In this document: piece after piece, positions 1 to 5,120 of the stretch
Position numbering within the stretch: the stretch's first letter is position 1
Layout of the letters: each line of letters starts with the position of its first letter
Source of the DNA: Chloroflexota bacterium
Lineage (GTDB): Bacteria; Chloroflexota; Ktedonobacteria; Ktedonobacterales; Ktedonobacteraceae
Direction: 5' to 3'
DNA length: 5,392 bases
Assembly: GCA_005881995.1 (NCBI GenBank)
Contig: VBHV01000082.1
Span: forward strand, 1-5,392
Position numbers and translations under genes: made by a program
The notes under the pieces: model-generated
Database searches by the model: none
Seen by the model: the letters and a program-made list of their open reading frames with translations, nothing else
What the model was told of the DNA's origin: nothing

Positions 1-188
1 GTGACCGGTGCCGTGTGAATCACGGCGGAGGAACCGTTGCCGCCGGTCGTTGGGGGCGGAGTGGCAGATGAGTTGCCACTGCCGCTGCCATAAGGGCCAC
101 CCCCACTGGTGGTGGAGCTGCCGCAGGCCGCGATCAGCAGGACGATCAAGATGCTCAGAGCGATCACGCTCGTGCGTTTAAGAAACAT
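1..188 (-). CDS. Secreted lipoprotein, N-terminal part (cut by window edge)
   Basis: Reading leftwards from an ATG at 188, 62 complete codons are visible before the window ends. The start is supported by a good Shine-Dalgarno (AAGGAG) 8 nt upstream. The protein begins with a lysine/arginine n-region (MFLKRTS), a hydrophobic core and the lipobox IAAC with Cys22. This is a type II (lipoprotein) signal peptide, so the mature protein should be lipid-anchored on the outer face of the membrane. After Cys22 comes a roughly 30-residue low-complexity linker of Ser, Gly, Thr and Pro, as in many surface lipoproteins. The first residues of the folded part read SSAVIHTAPV. They remind me of the opening strand of the Lipoprotein_15/COG4315 secreted repeat (lipoproteins with a YxWxxD-type motif), but too little is visible to prove it. 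It lies 123 bp after the DoxX-like gene on the same strand and may be cotranscribed with it. Lipoprotein status is firm; family assignment is tentative. Confidence 0.85.
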   Translation of the reverse strand, partial: MFLKRTSVIALSILIVLLIAACGSSTTSGGGPYGSGSGNSSATPPPTTGGNGSSAVIHTAPV

Positions 189-242
189 GGTATTTTCTCC
201 TTCGATGTGTGTACTAGGCGAAGATTGAAAGACGGTTGGTGG

Positions 243-257
243 CCTGCCCCAGGCAGG
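243..257. repeat. Small perfect hairpin in the leader of the lipoprotein gene
   Basis: CCTGCC (243-248) and GGCAGG (252-257) form a perfect 6-bp stem with a CCA loop, 55 nt upstream of the lipoprotein start codon. Neither strand has a T-run after it, so it does not look like an intrinsic terminator. A perfect 10-bp palindrome, CGAAGCTTCG, follows at 263-272. The hairpin shares the CCTGCC/GGCAGG core with the larger leader hairpin at 997-1029. Nothing else is seen in the 189-311 spacer. Confidence 0.4.
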
Positions 258-311
258 ACTGCCGAAGCTTCGCCTCTCGTGCTTCGTGCTCATCCAACCG
301 ATCAGCCAGCG

Positions 312-980
312 TTATTGACCTGAGTGCCGCTGGATGAACTGGCTCACGACCAGTATCACGCTTGCAACAGCCAGGAAGAGCCCGGTGTCAATTGACCCGC
401 CAAAGGCCACACTGGGTACGAACCACGGCGCCGGTAGGCCATCCAGGAAGAAGTAGCTGACACCCAGTAGTCCCATGCCAAGAGCAGCAAGAGTTGCCAG
501 CCTGGCCAGGAGCCAGTCAGCGAACATGAACATCCTCGCGCTCGCGCCTCTGAGGGAGCGGCCTGCCAGCGGGCGAAGCAGTACCAGCAGGCCGGCGGCC
601 ATGAGCCCCAGGCCCGCCAGTGTCTCGCCCCACTCAATGAGGGAGCCCAAGAGCACGCCATGAGGCGTGACGAGTCCCTGCAAGAGAGCGGCGAAGAAGC
701 CGACCAGGTGGCCACCCTTGACTAAGCTGAGAAGCATCCCACCCAGGTGAGCGGGGAAGGTTCCCAGCAGGAGCTTATCCCCACCGGCGAGCAGCCACTC
801 GTAGCCGATGAGCAGCTGGAAGCCAGCAAGCGCGATGTTCGGGACGTGGGTGTCAATGGACCTGCTTTCCTTTAGTACAGGGCGCAGGCGGAGTCGTCCT
901 GGAAGATGGAGAGGGCGTCTGTGCTGAACATGCGGGGCAGCAGGACGAGCCTCGAGTCGAGGGTTAGGTTGAATGATCAT
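312..980 (-). CDS. DoxX-like integral membrane protein
   Basis: A 222-residue protein. I chose the ATG at 980 because AGGAG (987-991 on this strand) lies 6 nt upstream; an earlier in-frame TTG at 1010 lacks such support. After a basic, proline-rich N-terminal tail (1-47, many Arg and His) come four hydrophobic segments at about 48-66, 90-111, 118-136 and 150-178, and a C-terminal one near 198-214, the exact number being uncertain. The segment GYEWLLAGGDKLL (59-71) fits the G-x-x-x-x-x-GxxKL type opening of DoxX proteins, and GSLIEWGETLAGLGL (112-126) fits the conserved acidic helix of that family. DoxX/DoxD proteins are small membrane proteins; some are subunits of thiosulfate:quinone oxidoreductase, and many others are of unknown redox role. 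The substrate here cannot be inferred. The gene leads into the lipoprotein gene at 188, suggesting a two-gene unit acting at the cell envelope. The basic tail of about 45 residues is longer than usual for the family. Confidence 0.85.
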   Translation of the reverse strand: MIIQPNPRLEARPAAPHVQHRRPLHLPGRLRLRPVLKESRSIDTHVPNIALAGFQLLIGYEWLLAGGDKLLLGTFPAHLGGMLLSLVKGGHLVGFFAALLQGLVTPHGVLLGSLIEWGETLAGLGLMAAGLLVLLRPLAGRSLRGASARMFMFADWLLARLATLAALGMGLLGVSYFFLDGLPAPWFVPSVAFGGSIDTGLFLAVASVILVVSQFIQRHSGQ

Positions 981-996
981 AGGTATCTCCTGTGGG

Positions 997-1029
997 GAGC
1001 CTGCCACCAACCTGAACGATGGCAGGCTC
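997..1029 (-). promoter_or_regulatory. Leader hairpin just before the doxX-like ribosome binding site
   Basis: GAGCCTGCCA (997-1006) and TGGCAGGCTC (1020-1029) form a perfect 10-bp stem with a 13-nt loop. It ends 5 nt before the Shine-Dalgarno (987-991) of the DoxX-like gene, so if transcription starts upstream it sits in the 5' UTR. No T-run follows on either strand, which argues against an intrinsic terminator. A role in mRNA stability or translation is possible, but this is inference. Confidence 0.45.
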
Positions 1030-1065
1030 TCTGCTGTACGGTACTGCGCCTGTGTCCTTCGGTAG

Positions 1066-1097
1066 GTCAGGGAGATGGCGCGTTATGTCGCCCTGAC
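1066..1097. promoter_or_regulatory. Imperfect dyad, operator-like, upstream of the doxX-like gene
   Basis: GTCAGGGAGAT (1066-1076) and GTCGCCCTGAC (1087-1097) are inverted repeats matching at 9 of 11 positions, with a 10-bp spacer. Arm size and spacing suit a dimeric regulator, and the site lies 86-117 bp before the start codon of the DoxX-like gene. I see no convincing -35/-10 pair next to it on the minus strand. The regulator is unknown. Confidence 0.3.
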
Positions 1098-1160
1098 ATG
1101 CCCACGGGATGTGCAACGTGCTGTTCCTTCAGCTGAAGTGGCTTCACAGACCCGTTCAAG

Positions 1161-1468
1161 GCTCTCGCTTGTGTCTGACAAGGGGCGAGAGCAAGCTCTG
1201 TGAGAGCCGTTGCTCACACCAAGGCCCAACTCATGCACCTCGCCCTCCCTGATGCGAGTGTAAGGTGGAAGCGTCATGAAAGCGTTATGGACTGCGCCAT
1301 GAACATCGTCATGGGCTGCGGAGTGAGCAACGGCTCTGCTGCCTGAGGCAAACGTGAGAGCCATGAAGGGCCCTCTCACGCCCGTGCGACTTGCGAGAGC
1401 AAACTCGTTGCGCATGCGGTGGGCTGCTCGCGTCACAGGCTGGCGATCTGGTTGCACGCAAACGTGCA
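1161..1468. repeat. Cluster of stem-loops sharing a GAGAGC/GCTCTC core
   Basis: No credible gene occupies this stretch, but perfect stem-loops follow one another. GCTCTCG (1161-1167) pairs with CGAGAGC (1186-1192), continuing past a GGG bulge as CTTGT/ACAAG (1168-1172/1178-1182). GCTCT (1195-1199) pairs with AGAGC (1203-1207). CTCGC (1239-1243) pairs with GCGAG (1254-1258). CGTGAGAG (1353-1360) pairs with CTCTCACG (1373-1380). TGCACG (1453-1458) pairs with CGTGCA (1463-1468) around a CAAA loop. The motif GCGAGAGCAA occurs at 1185-1194 and near-identically at 1393-1402. The pattern resembles an extragenic palindromic repeat cluster or a structured RNA. No encoded protein is supported. Confidence 0.5.
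1203..1337. repeat. 135-bp segment bounded by 15-bp perfect inverted repeats
   Basis: AGAGCCGTTGCTCAC (1203-1217) and GTGAGCAACGGCTCT (1323-1337) are exact reverse complements. Pairing continues inwards imperfectly through CC/GG (1219-1220/1320-1321) and GCCCA/TGGGC (1224-1228/1312-1316). The segment could be a small non-autonomous (MITE-like) element or the arms of one long RNA hairpin. I do not see convincing target-site duplications directly outside the arms, so the mobile reading is unproven. Confidence 0.45.
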
Positions 1469-1512
1469 TACAGCACTGCCTTTCCCATCTCTACAGAGAG
1501 TACAGTGACAAG

Positions 1513-1553
1513 TTCCCAAGGCCATGGGAGAACATTCCCAATTCAGGCGGGAA
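1513..1553. repeat. Two TTCCCAA repeats 22 bp apart, each with an inverted partner
   Basis: TTCCCAA occurs at 1513-1519 and 1535-1541, exactly 22 bp apart, close to two helical turns. Each copy has an inverted partner: TGGGA at 1525-1529 and GGGAA at 1549-1553. This arrangement of half-sites resembles a tandem operator. There is no intact gene directly beside it; the nearest downstream candidate is the broken receiver gene on the plus strand. Confidence 0.3.
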
Positions 1554-1651
1554 AAGGTTCCGGGAAGGCGACGTCCATTTTCCTCTCGGATCTGGGGGTA
1601 CAACGTCTTCATGTTCATCCTCGCTCATTGCAGGGGAGGTGCTACTCTCTT

Positions 1652-1680
1652 TCGACAAAAGCGATGTGGACATCCACAAT
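1652..1680 (+). promoter_or_regulatory. Candidate promoter overlapped by a perfect dyad, before the receiver relic
   Basis: TCGACA (1652-1657, 5 of 6 matches to the sigma-70 -35 box) and CACAAT (1675-1680, 4 of 6 to the -10 box) are separated by exactly 17 bp. The dyad TGTGGA-CA-TCCACA (1665-1678), with perfect 6-bp arms, lies over the spacer and the start of the -10 box, where a repressor site would be expected. The promoter would drive the broken OmpR-type gene beginning near 1730. Chance matches of this quality are common, so confidence is low. Confidence 0.3.
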
Positions 1681-1729
1681 AGTTTTCATCGTAATTTCAT
1701 CTAGCTTCTCATAGCATAGAGGTACGCTC

Positions 1730-1855
1730 ATACTCATCGTTGAGGATGAGGCGAAGATCCGTCACGGGTTGCGCTGGGGGCTTCTTGAAGAAAGTTATAC
1801 CGTCGATATTGGCGAAGATGAGGGTTGAGCACAGGCTGAGCAGCCTGACTTTTTA
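1730..1855 (+). pseudogene. Remnant of an OmpR-family response regulator (receiver N-terminus only)
   Basis: Translated on the plus strand from 1730, the sequence reads ILIVEDEAKIRHGL, then RWGLLEESYTVDIGEDEG, then a TGA stop at 1826-1828, then AQAEQPDFL. This is the start of a receiver domain in the style of OmpR/PhoB regulators: beta-1 ILIV, the acidic pair E-D before E, helix 1 with R-GL, and strand 2 YTVD. The family normally has GL-x-A-x-x-x-x-x-D next, and TGA sits where that Leu would be, so one base change (TTA to TGA) explains it. The codon expected to be ATG is ATA (1730-1732), preceded by GAGG at a suitable distance (1719-1722). No other in-frame start exists before the homology. 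The phospho-acceptor Asp, the rest of the receiver and the DNA-binding domain are all missing. The match ends next to the 3' end of the convergent response regulator gene, suggesting a deletion or rearrangement junction there. Recognition rests on motif pattern only. Confidence 0.7.
1832..1854 (+). terminator. Possible intrinsic terminator, plus strand
   Basis: CAGGCT (1832-1837) and AGCCTG (1842-1847) form a perfect GC-rich stem with a GAGC loop, followed by AC and five T. This is the layout of a rho-independent terminator for plus-strand transcription. It coincides with the last recognisable codons of the receiver remnant, so it may be fortuitous. It would stop transcripts running into the antisense side of the response regulator gene. 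On the minus strand no T-run follows the stem. Confidence 0.4.
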
Positions 1856-1862
1856 CCGTCTC

Positions 1863-2522
1863 TTAGTGCGACTGTTCACGACCCAGGCCTGCGTCATGGG
1901 CGCGCACAATCGCTTCTGCACGATCGGCGACTTGCAGTTTGACGAAGATATTCGAGACATGGTTCTGCACCGTTTTGAGGCTCAGGCTCAGCGTATGTGC
2001 AATCGCCGTATTGTTCAGTCCACGGGCCATCAGATGCAGGATTTCCCGTTCTCGCTCCGTCAACTCTCGAAAGGAGAGGGCCGAAGCCGTCTTAGGCAGT
2101 GCGGCAAAATACTGGATCATCCGCTTCGCGATCGCCGGGCTGAAGATGGCCTCACCCCAGTAGATCGCCTGAATGGCGCGCACCAATTCCTCCTTGTCGG
2201 CGTCCTTGACCAGATAGCCACGCGCTCCGGCCCGCATGGCTGCAAAGACCGAATCGTCGTCTTCAAACATGGTGACCACCAGGATCTTGGCCTGCGGCCT
2301 GCGGGACAGAATCTGCCGGGTGGCCTCGATCCCATTGAGCCCGGGCATTTTGATATCCATGAGAATCACGTCGGGCTGCTTCTCCAGCGCCTGAGCAATC
2401 ACCTCCTCGCCGGTTGCAGCCTCACCGATCACTTCGATGCCAGCTACCATGTGCAATATCGTGCGTATACCTTCACGATAGAAGGTGTGATCATCGGCAA
2501 TTACGAGACGGATGGGTTCCAT
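1863..2522 (-). CDS. NarL/FixJ-family response regulator (receiver + LuxR-type HTH)
   Basis: A complete 219-residue regulator of the usual length for the family. The receiver domain spans about 3-120, with the acidic pair Asp10/Asp11, phospho-acceptor Asp56 in ILMDIKMPGLNG, Thr84 and Lys106 in YLVKDA; all switch residues are present. After a short linker, a LuxR-type helix-turn-helix spans about 150-212: ELTEREREILHLMARGLNN, then IAHTLSLSLKTVQNHVSNIF, with the recognition helix at TVQNHVSNIF. It should be phosphorylated by the kinase encoded directly upstream and then bind promoters as a dimer. The start ATG at 2522 lies inside the end of the kinase gene (22-bp overlap) and has GAGG (2530-2533) 7 nt upstream, pointing to translational coupling. 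LiaR and similar names belong to this subfamily, but no ortholog can be named. No clear terminator follows on this strand. The downstream neighbour is a convergent receiver-domain remnant. Confidence 0.95.
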   Translation of the reverse strand: MEPIRLVIADDHTFYREGIRTILHMVAGIEVIGEAATGEEVIAQALEKQPDVILMDIKMPGLNGIEATRQILSRRPQAKILVVTMFEDDDSVFAAMRAGARGYLVKDADKEELVRAIQAIYWGEAIFSPAIAKRMIQYFAALPKTASALSFRELTEREREILHLMARGLNNTAIAHTLSLSLKTVQNHVSNIFVKLQVADRAEAIVRAHDAGLGREQSH

Positions 2523-4684
2523 ACCTGTTCCTCTTTCACGACGAGTTCCTCTTTCGCGAGAGGAAGGGAAACACTGACGAGTGTTCCTCCTGTGGGTCTT
2601 GTCTGGACGCTACATTTGCCCCCAAGTTCTTCCGCTCGTTCGCGCATGGAATGCATCCCCACGCTCGCCCGATACGTCTGGGGCAATCCCTTGCCATTAT
2701 CAGTAATGGTTATCACCAGCTCATCTGTGCCCGTCAGTGCCAGGCAGATCTGACACTGCTGGGCCTGGGCGTGATGCACCACGTTGGTTAAGGCTTCCTC
2801 CACAATGCGAAAGGCGGCGACCTCGGTAGCGGCCGAAAGGGGGGGCAGCTCTTCTGGGGCGCTCAAGCTTATCTGCACGCCGCTGCTCTGCTGGCTTGGG
2901 ATGGTATGATCTCGAATAGCTGAAATGAGGCCAAACTCATCAAGCACCGGGGGGCGCAGGGCATACACCAGGCGACGGAGGTCGGAAATGGTGCTACGCA
3001 TCTGTGCCTTGATCGTCTGCAACAAGGCCACCGCTTCCTCCGGTTGCTGAGTGACCAGGGAACCGGCGGCATCGATGCGCTGGGACAGGCTGGCCAGGGT
3101 GGGACCCAGGCCATCATGCAGATCGCGACGCAAGCGGCGGCGTTCCTCCTCCCGGGCCAGGATCAGCTTTTCACGCGAGCGTTGCAACTCACTGGAAAGC
3201 TGCACGGCTTTGACCGCTGCACCGATGTGCAGAGCCAGGTCCTGGAGAAGATGCATATCCTGGTCAGTGAGCGCCTCCTCCTGGCGCGGACTACAGAGGA
3301 GGGTTCCCACTTGCTCATGGTGGGCCAGCAATGGGATGCGGACCAACGGGTGCTGCTCATCTTGAGTGCCATAGGCGGCAGCAATGTATGGCCCCTGTCC
3401 ATTGGCGATGGCGATGGCAACAAAAGGCAACTTGAGCGCCTGGGCGATGGTTTCGACGATACGCAGCAGGACGTCCTGGGGGACAAAGGCGGCCTGAATG
3501 TGCCGACCCAGGCGGGAGAAGAACACATACGGGTCGTCACGCTCGCCATAGTAGAGGCGATTCACACCACGATCCAGTCGCCCAAACATAGCATGGAAGA
3601 GTAGCGCGATCACCACCGTGGCCAACAGGGCAATGAGCGGATAGCTTGCATCTTGCAAGAGCCAGGCCAGTCCTCCCACTATCAGCATATAGACGACAAC
3701 GAGGCAGGCGATCAAGAGACCCGCGACGAGAATATGACGGATGAGAGGGGTACTTTCCCAGAGGCGATCACGTAGCAGGGCAACGCTGATAGCGAGAGGG
3801 AAAAAGAGCAAGGCGAACGCGAAAGGTGTGCGCACCAGAAATATCGTGAGTGGAGTCATGCCCAAGACGGCGAAGATCACGTGCTGGATGAGATCACCAC
3901 CGGCCAGGACGAGCAGGCCGAGTACCGCCCAGCGGACACGTCGGCGTTGGCTCGGGGGGGAAACCCAGCGATATTTATAGAACTGGGAAATGAGACCCAG
4001 GGCCGTGATGAGGGCTTCGAGCGGTAATCTGTGCTGAATGATCCAGGATGTGAGAGACCATGCTGGAAACAAGATGGGGCAGACAGAGAGGATGAGAAAG
4101 ATACAGACAGGCATGAGCATCCAGCGCGGCACAAAACGTCCATCGGGAAAGAGAAAGAGCAAGAGAAGCAAGAAGGCGTTGGAAAGCAGGTGCAACCTGA
4201 TCGGTATGGACTCCAAGGGAATCGCTGTCGCTAAAGAGGGGGGGAGACTGAGTTCTGGGTCCAGGCCTGAGGAGATACCGATCTTTGGGTCCAGGGCTGA
4301 TGCAAGGGCCAGGCCCGTCGTAATGAGAGTCAGGGAGACAAAGAGCACGATGAGGGCGACAGGCTGTTTCTCCTTGTTCCACGTCTGCCAGAAAAGAAAG
4401 GTGCCAATGGCGCACCAGAGCAGTGGGCACAAAACAGCAACAATCAAGTCATCTGTGAATCGCAGGATATTCCAAAAGTTCTCTACATCAAAGGCTGCTC
4501 TCACCTGCACCCAGTGAGATGAGAAGGTAGTGACAAGGAAGAACAGAAAGTAGGAGAGAAAGACGAGCACAACCATGATCCAGAGGAGTCGTGCGAGCAA
4601 GAGCCAGCGCCCACGCAGTTGGACCCCATCCCAGTCAGGACTCATTGACCGTTCTATCGATGCAAGAGCTACATCCTTCATCAT
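2501..4684 (-). CDS. Sensor histidine kinase, multi-TM + GAF + HisKA_3 + HATPase
   Basis: A 727-residue membrane sensor kinase. The N-terminal third to half is hydrophobic with about nine to ten membrane segments (near 27-54, 78-100, 108-130, 163-180, 188-208, 220-236, 250-275, 280-304, 314-343, 349-367) and the loop motif FPDGRFVPRW (179-188). A GAF-like domain follows at about 384-497. A coiled stretch of Glu/Arg leads into the dimerisation/phospho-acceptor helix of the HisKA_3 type, with His523 in RRDLHDGLGPTLASL. The ATPase domain (about 618-709) shows the N box with Asn634 in EEALTNVVHHA, the G1 box DNGKG (662-666), the G2 box VGMHSMRERA (675-684) and GGTLVSVSLP. All catalytic boxes are intact. 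This HPK7-type core pairs with NarL/FixJ regulators, as encoded next door. The signal is unknown. The start at 4684 is uncertain: it has no good Shine-Dalgarno, an in-frame TAA lies just upstream (4691-4693), and Met14 is an alternative. Initiation may depend on coupling to the 19-codon leader ORF. Confidence 0.95.
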   Translation of the reverse strand: MMKDVALASIERSMSPDWDGVQLRGRWLLLARLLWIMVVLVFLSYFLFFLVTTFSSHWVQVRAAFDVENFWNILRFTDDLIVAVLCPLLWCAIGTFLFWQTWNKEKQPVALIVLFVSLTLITTGLALASALDPKIGISSGLDPELSLPPSLATAIPLESIPIRLHLLSNAFLLLLLFLFPDGRFVPRWMLMPVCIFLILSVCPILFPAWSLTSWIIQHRLPLEALITALGLISQFYKYRWVSPPSQRRRVRWAVLGLLVLAGGDLIQHVIFAVLGMTPLTIFLVRTPFAFALLFFPLAISVALLRDRLWESTPLIRHILVAGLLIACLVVVYMLIVGGLAWLLQDASYPLIALLATVVIALLFHAMFGRLDRGVNRLYYGERDDPYVFFSRLGRHIQAAFVPQDVLLRIVETIAQALKLPFVAIAIANGQGPYIAAAYGTQDEQHPLVRIPLLAHHEQVGTLLCSPRQEEALTDQDMHLLQDLALHIGAAVKAVQLSSELQRSREKLILAREEERRRLRRDLHDGLGPTLASLSQRIDAAGSLVTQQPEEAVALLQTIKAQMRSTISDLRRLVYALRPPVLDEFGLISAIRDHTIPSQQSSGVQISLSAPEELPPLSAATEVAAFRIVEEALTNVVHHAQAQQCQICLALTGTDELVITITDNGKGLPQTYRASVGMHSMRERAEELGGKCSVQTRPTGGTLVSVSLPLAKEELVVKEEQVWNPSVS

Positions 4685-4700
4685 GGTGTTTTAAGCATCC

Positions 4701-4760
4701 TCATCTGTTCTCAAAAGTAGGTATGACATACAAGACAGTAAGTGCTTCGCCTGTATCCAT
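4701..4760 (-). CDS. 19-residue leader ORF before the sensor kinase
   Basis: ATG at 4760 is preceded by AAGGAGGAG, with AGGAGG (4766-4771) 5 nt upstream. This is by far the strongest ribosome binding site near the kinase, whose own start lacks one. The ORF encodes MDTGEALTVLYVIPTFENR and ends at TGA (4701-4703), 16 nt before the kinase ATG. A ribosome ending here could re-initiate on the kinase, so the ORF may set its translation. The peptide has no run of one amino acid as in amino-acid attenuators, and I recognise no family. Expression is inferred from the ribosome binding site alone. Confidence 0.4.
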   Translation of the reverse strand: MDTGEALTVLYVIPTFENR

Positions 4761-4763
4761 ACT

Positions 4764-4797
4764 CTCCTCCTTCCCAGATCATCGAAAAGAGGAGGAG
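4764..4797 (-). promoter_or_regulatory. Potential hairpin masking the leader-ORF Shine-Dalgarno
   Basis: In the minus-strand transcript, CUCCUCC (4797-4791) is exactly complementary to GGAGGAG (4770-4764), the Shine-Dalgarno region of the leader ORF, with a 20-nt loop. Pairing would hide the ribosome binding site, as in translational switches and RNA thermometers. With only 7 bp and a long loop, it would be modest in stability. The function is inference. Confidence 0.35.
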
Positions 4798-4830
4798 CTG
4801 TTTCCCATCCTTGTTGTTTTCTCTCCTTTT

Positions 4831-4859
4831 AGGATAACGTAGCACGTTCCAAAAAACAA
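4831..4859 (-). promoter_or_regulatory. Weak candidate promoter for the leader ORF and two-component operon
   Basis: On the minus strand TTGTTT (4859-4854; 3 of 6 to the -35 consensus) and TATCCT (4836-4831; 4 of 6 to -10) are separated by 17 bp. A start near 4824 would give a leader of about 64 nt containing the CUCCUCC element before the 19-codon ORF. The matches are poor and the sigma factor preferences of this organism are unknown. Confidence 0.25.
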
Positions 4860-4868
4860 GGGAATTTC

Positions 4869-4887
4869 TTCCCGATGCTGTCGGGAA
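4869..4887. repeat. Perfect 7-bp hairpin upstream of the kinase operon
   Basis: TTCCCGA (4869-4875) and TCGGGAA (4881-4887) form a perfect stem with a 5-nt loop. It lies just upstream of the candidate promoter at 4831-4859. The stem is of only moderate GC and is not directly followed by a T-run on either strand, so terminator function is doubtful. It may be a protein-binding dyad or the end of the upstream transcript. Confidence 0.3.
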
Positions 4888-5120
4888 ATCTTCGCCGTGA
4901 AAGGCAGAGAGAGCATTCCTTCATGGAAAAAAGAGGGGAAGCTGACAGGGTTTGGGGCTAATGCCATGAGGAGACTCATCCCGATCCCGATGATGACAGG
5001 CCCAACCGGTTGCCATCTCATAGTGCGCTTTGCAATTCTGGCCCTTCTGACGAAAGTCTGTACATCCACGCGAGCCAGGCGTTGGCGCAGGGTGTTGCAG
5101 GCAGAACATGGCACAGACGG

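Larger units (their letters stand above)
4779..5120 (-). other. Open frame continuing past the TAA of the small ORF; possible gene remnant
   Basis: After the TAA at 5121-5123 the same frame stays open for over 110 codons to a TGA at 4779-4781. The first part reads like protein (CSACNTLRQRLARVDV at its start, a basic stretch RRARIAKRTMRW, then a hydrophobic segment VGPVIIGIGMSLLMALA). The last 40 codons look less protein-like and overlap the promoter and hairpin candidates of the kinase operon. A GTG at 5114 has a possible Shine-Dalgarno (AAGGG) 10 nt upstream and could be a separate start. It could be the second half of a gene broken by one nonsense codon, an independent small membrane protein, or chance. 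I recognise no family. Confidence 0.25.

Noticed and set aside
1161..1468. CRISPR array or tRNA
   Set aside because: The repeated words are not evenly spaced, occur in both orientations and are shorter than CRISPR repeats. No cloverleaf with a conserved T-arm could be drawn.
1083..1469. 128-codon minus-strand open frame in the gap
   Set aside because: It runs through the hairpin cluster, has low-complexity His/Arg/Ala-rich content, no ribosome binding site I can see, and no recognisable domain.
1491..1679. Minus-strand 61-62-codon open frames
   Set aside because: Composition is not protein-like, starts lack a convincing Shine-Dalgarno, and two frames compete for the same region.
1354..1714. 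Overlapping plus-strand open frames of 116 and 107 codons
   Set aside because: Two competing frames cover the same bases, neither with a ribosome binding site or domain, and they start within palindromic DNA.
1740..2753. 337-codon plus-strand open frame
   Set aside because: It lies antisense to the well-supported response regulator and kinase, its protein shows no domain, and its start is in a different frame from the receiver remnant. It is a shadow of the GC-rich genes opposite.
3044..3604. 186-codon plus-strand open frame opposite the kinase
   Set aside because: It is fully antisense to the GAF and phospho-acceptor part of the kinase gene, whose domains and motifs are unmistakable.
4869..4887. 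Hairpin read as an intrinsic terminator of the upstream ORF
   Set aside because: The stem is followed on the minus strand by GAAATTCCC; the nearest T-run is more than 10 nt further on, so the classic layout is absent.
5003..5012. 10-bp palindrome CAACCGGTTG
   Set aside because: A single 10-bp palindrome without a partner or nearby promoter is expected by chance in a window of this size.
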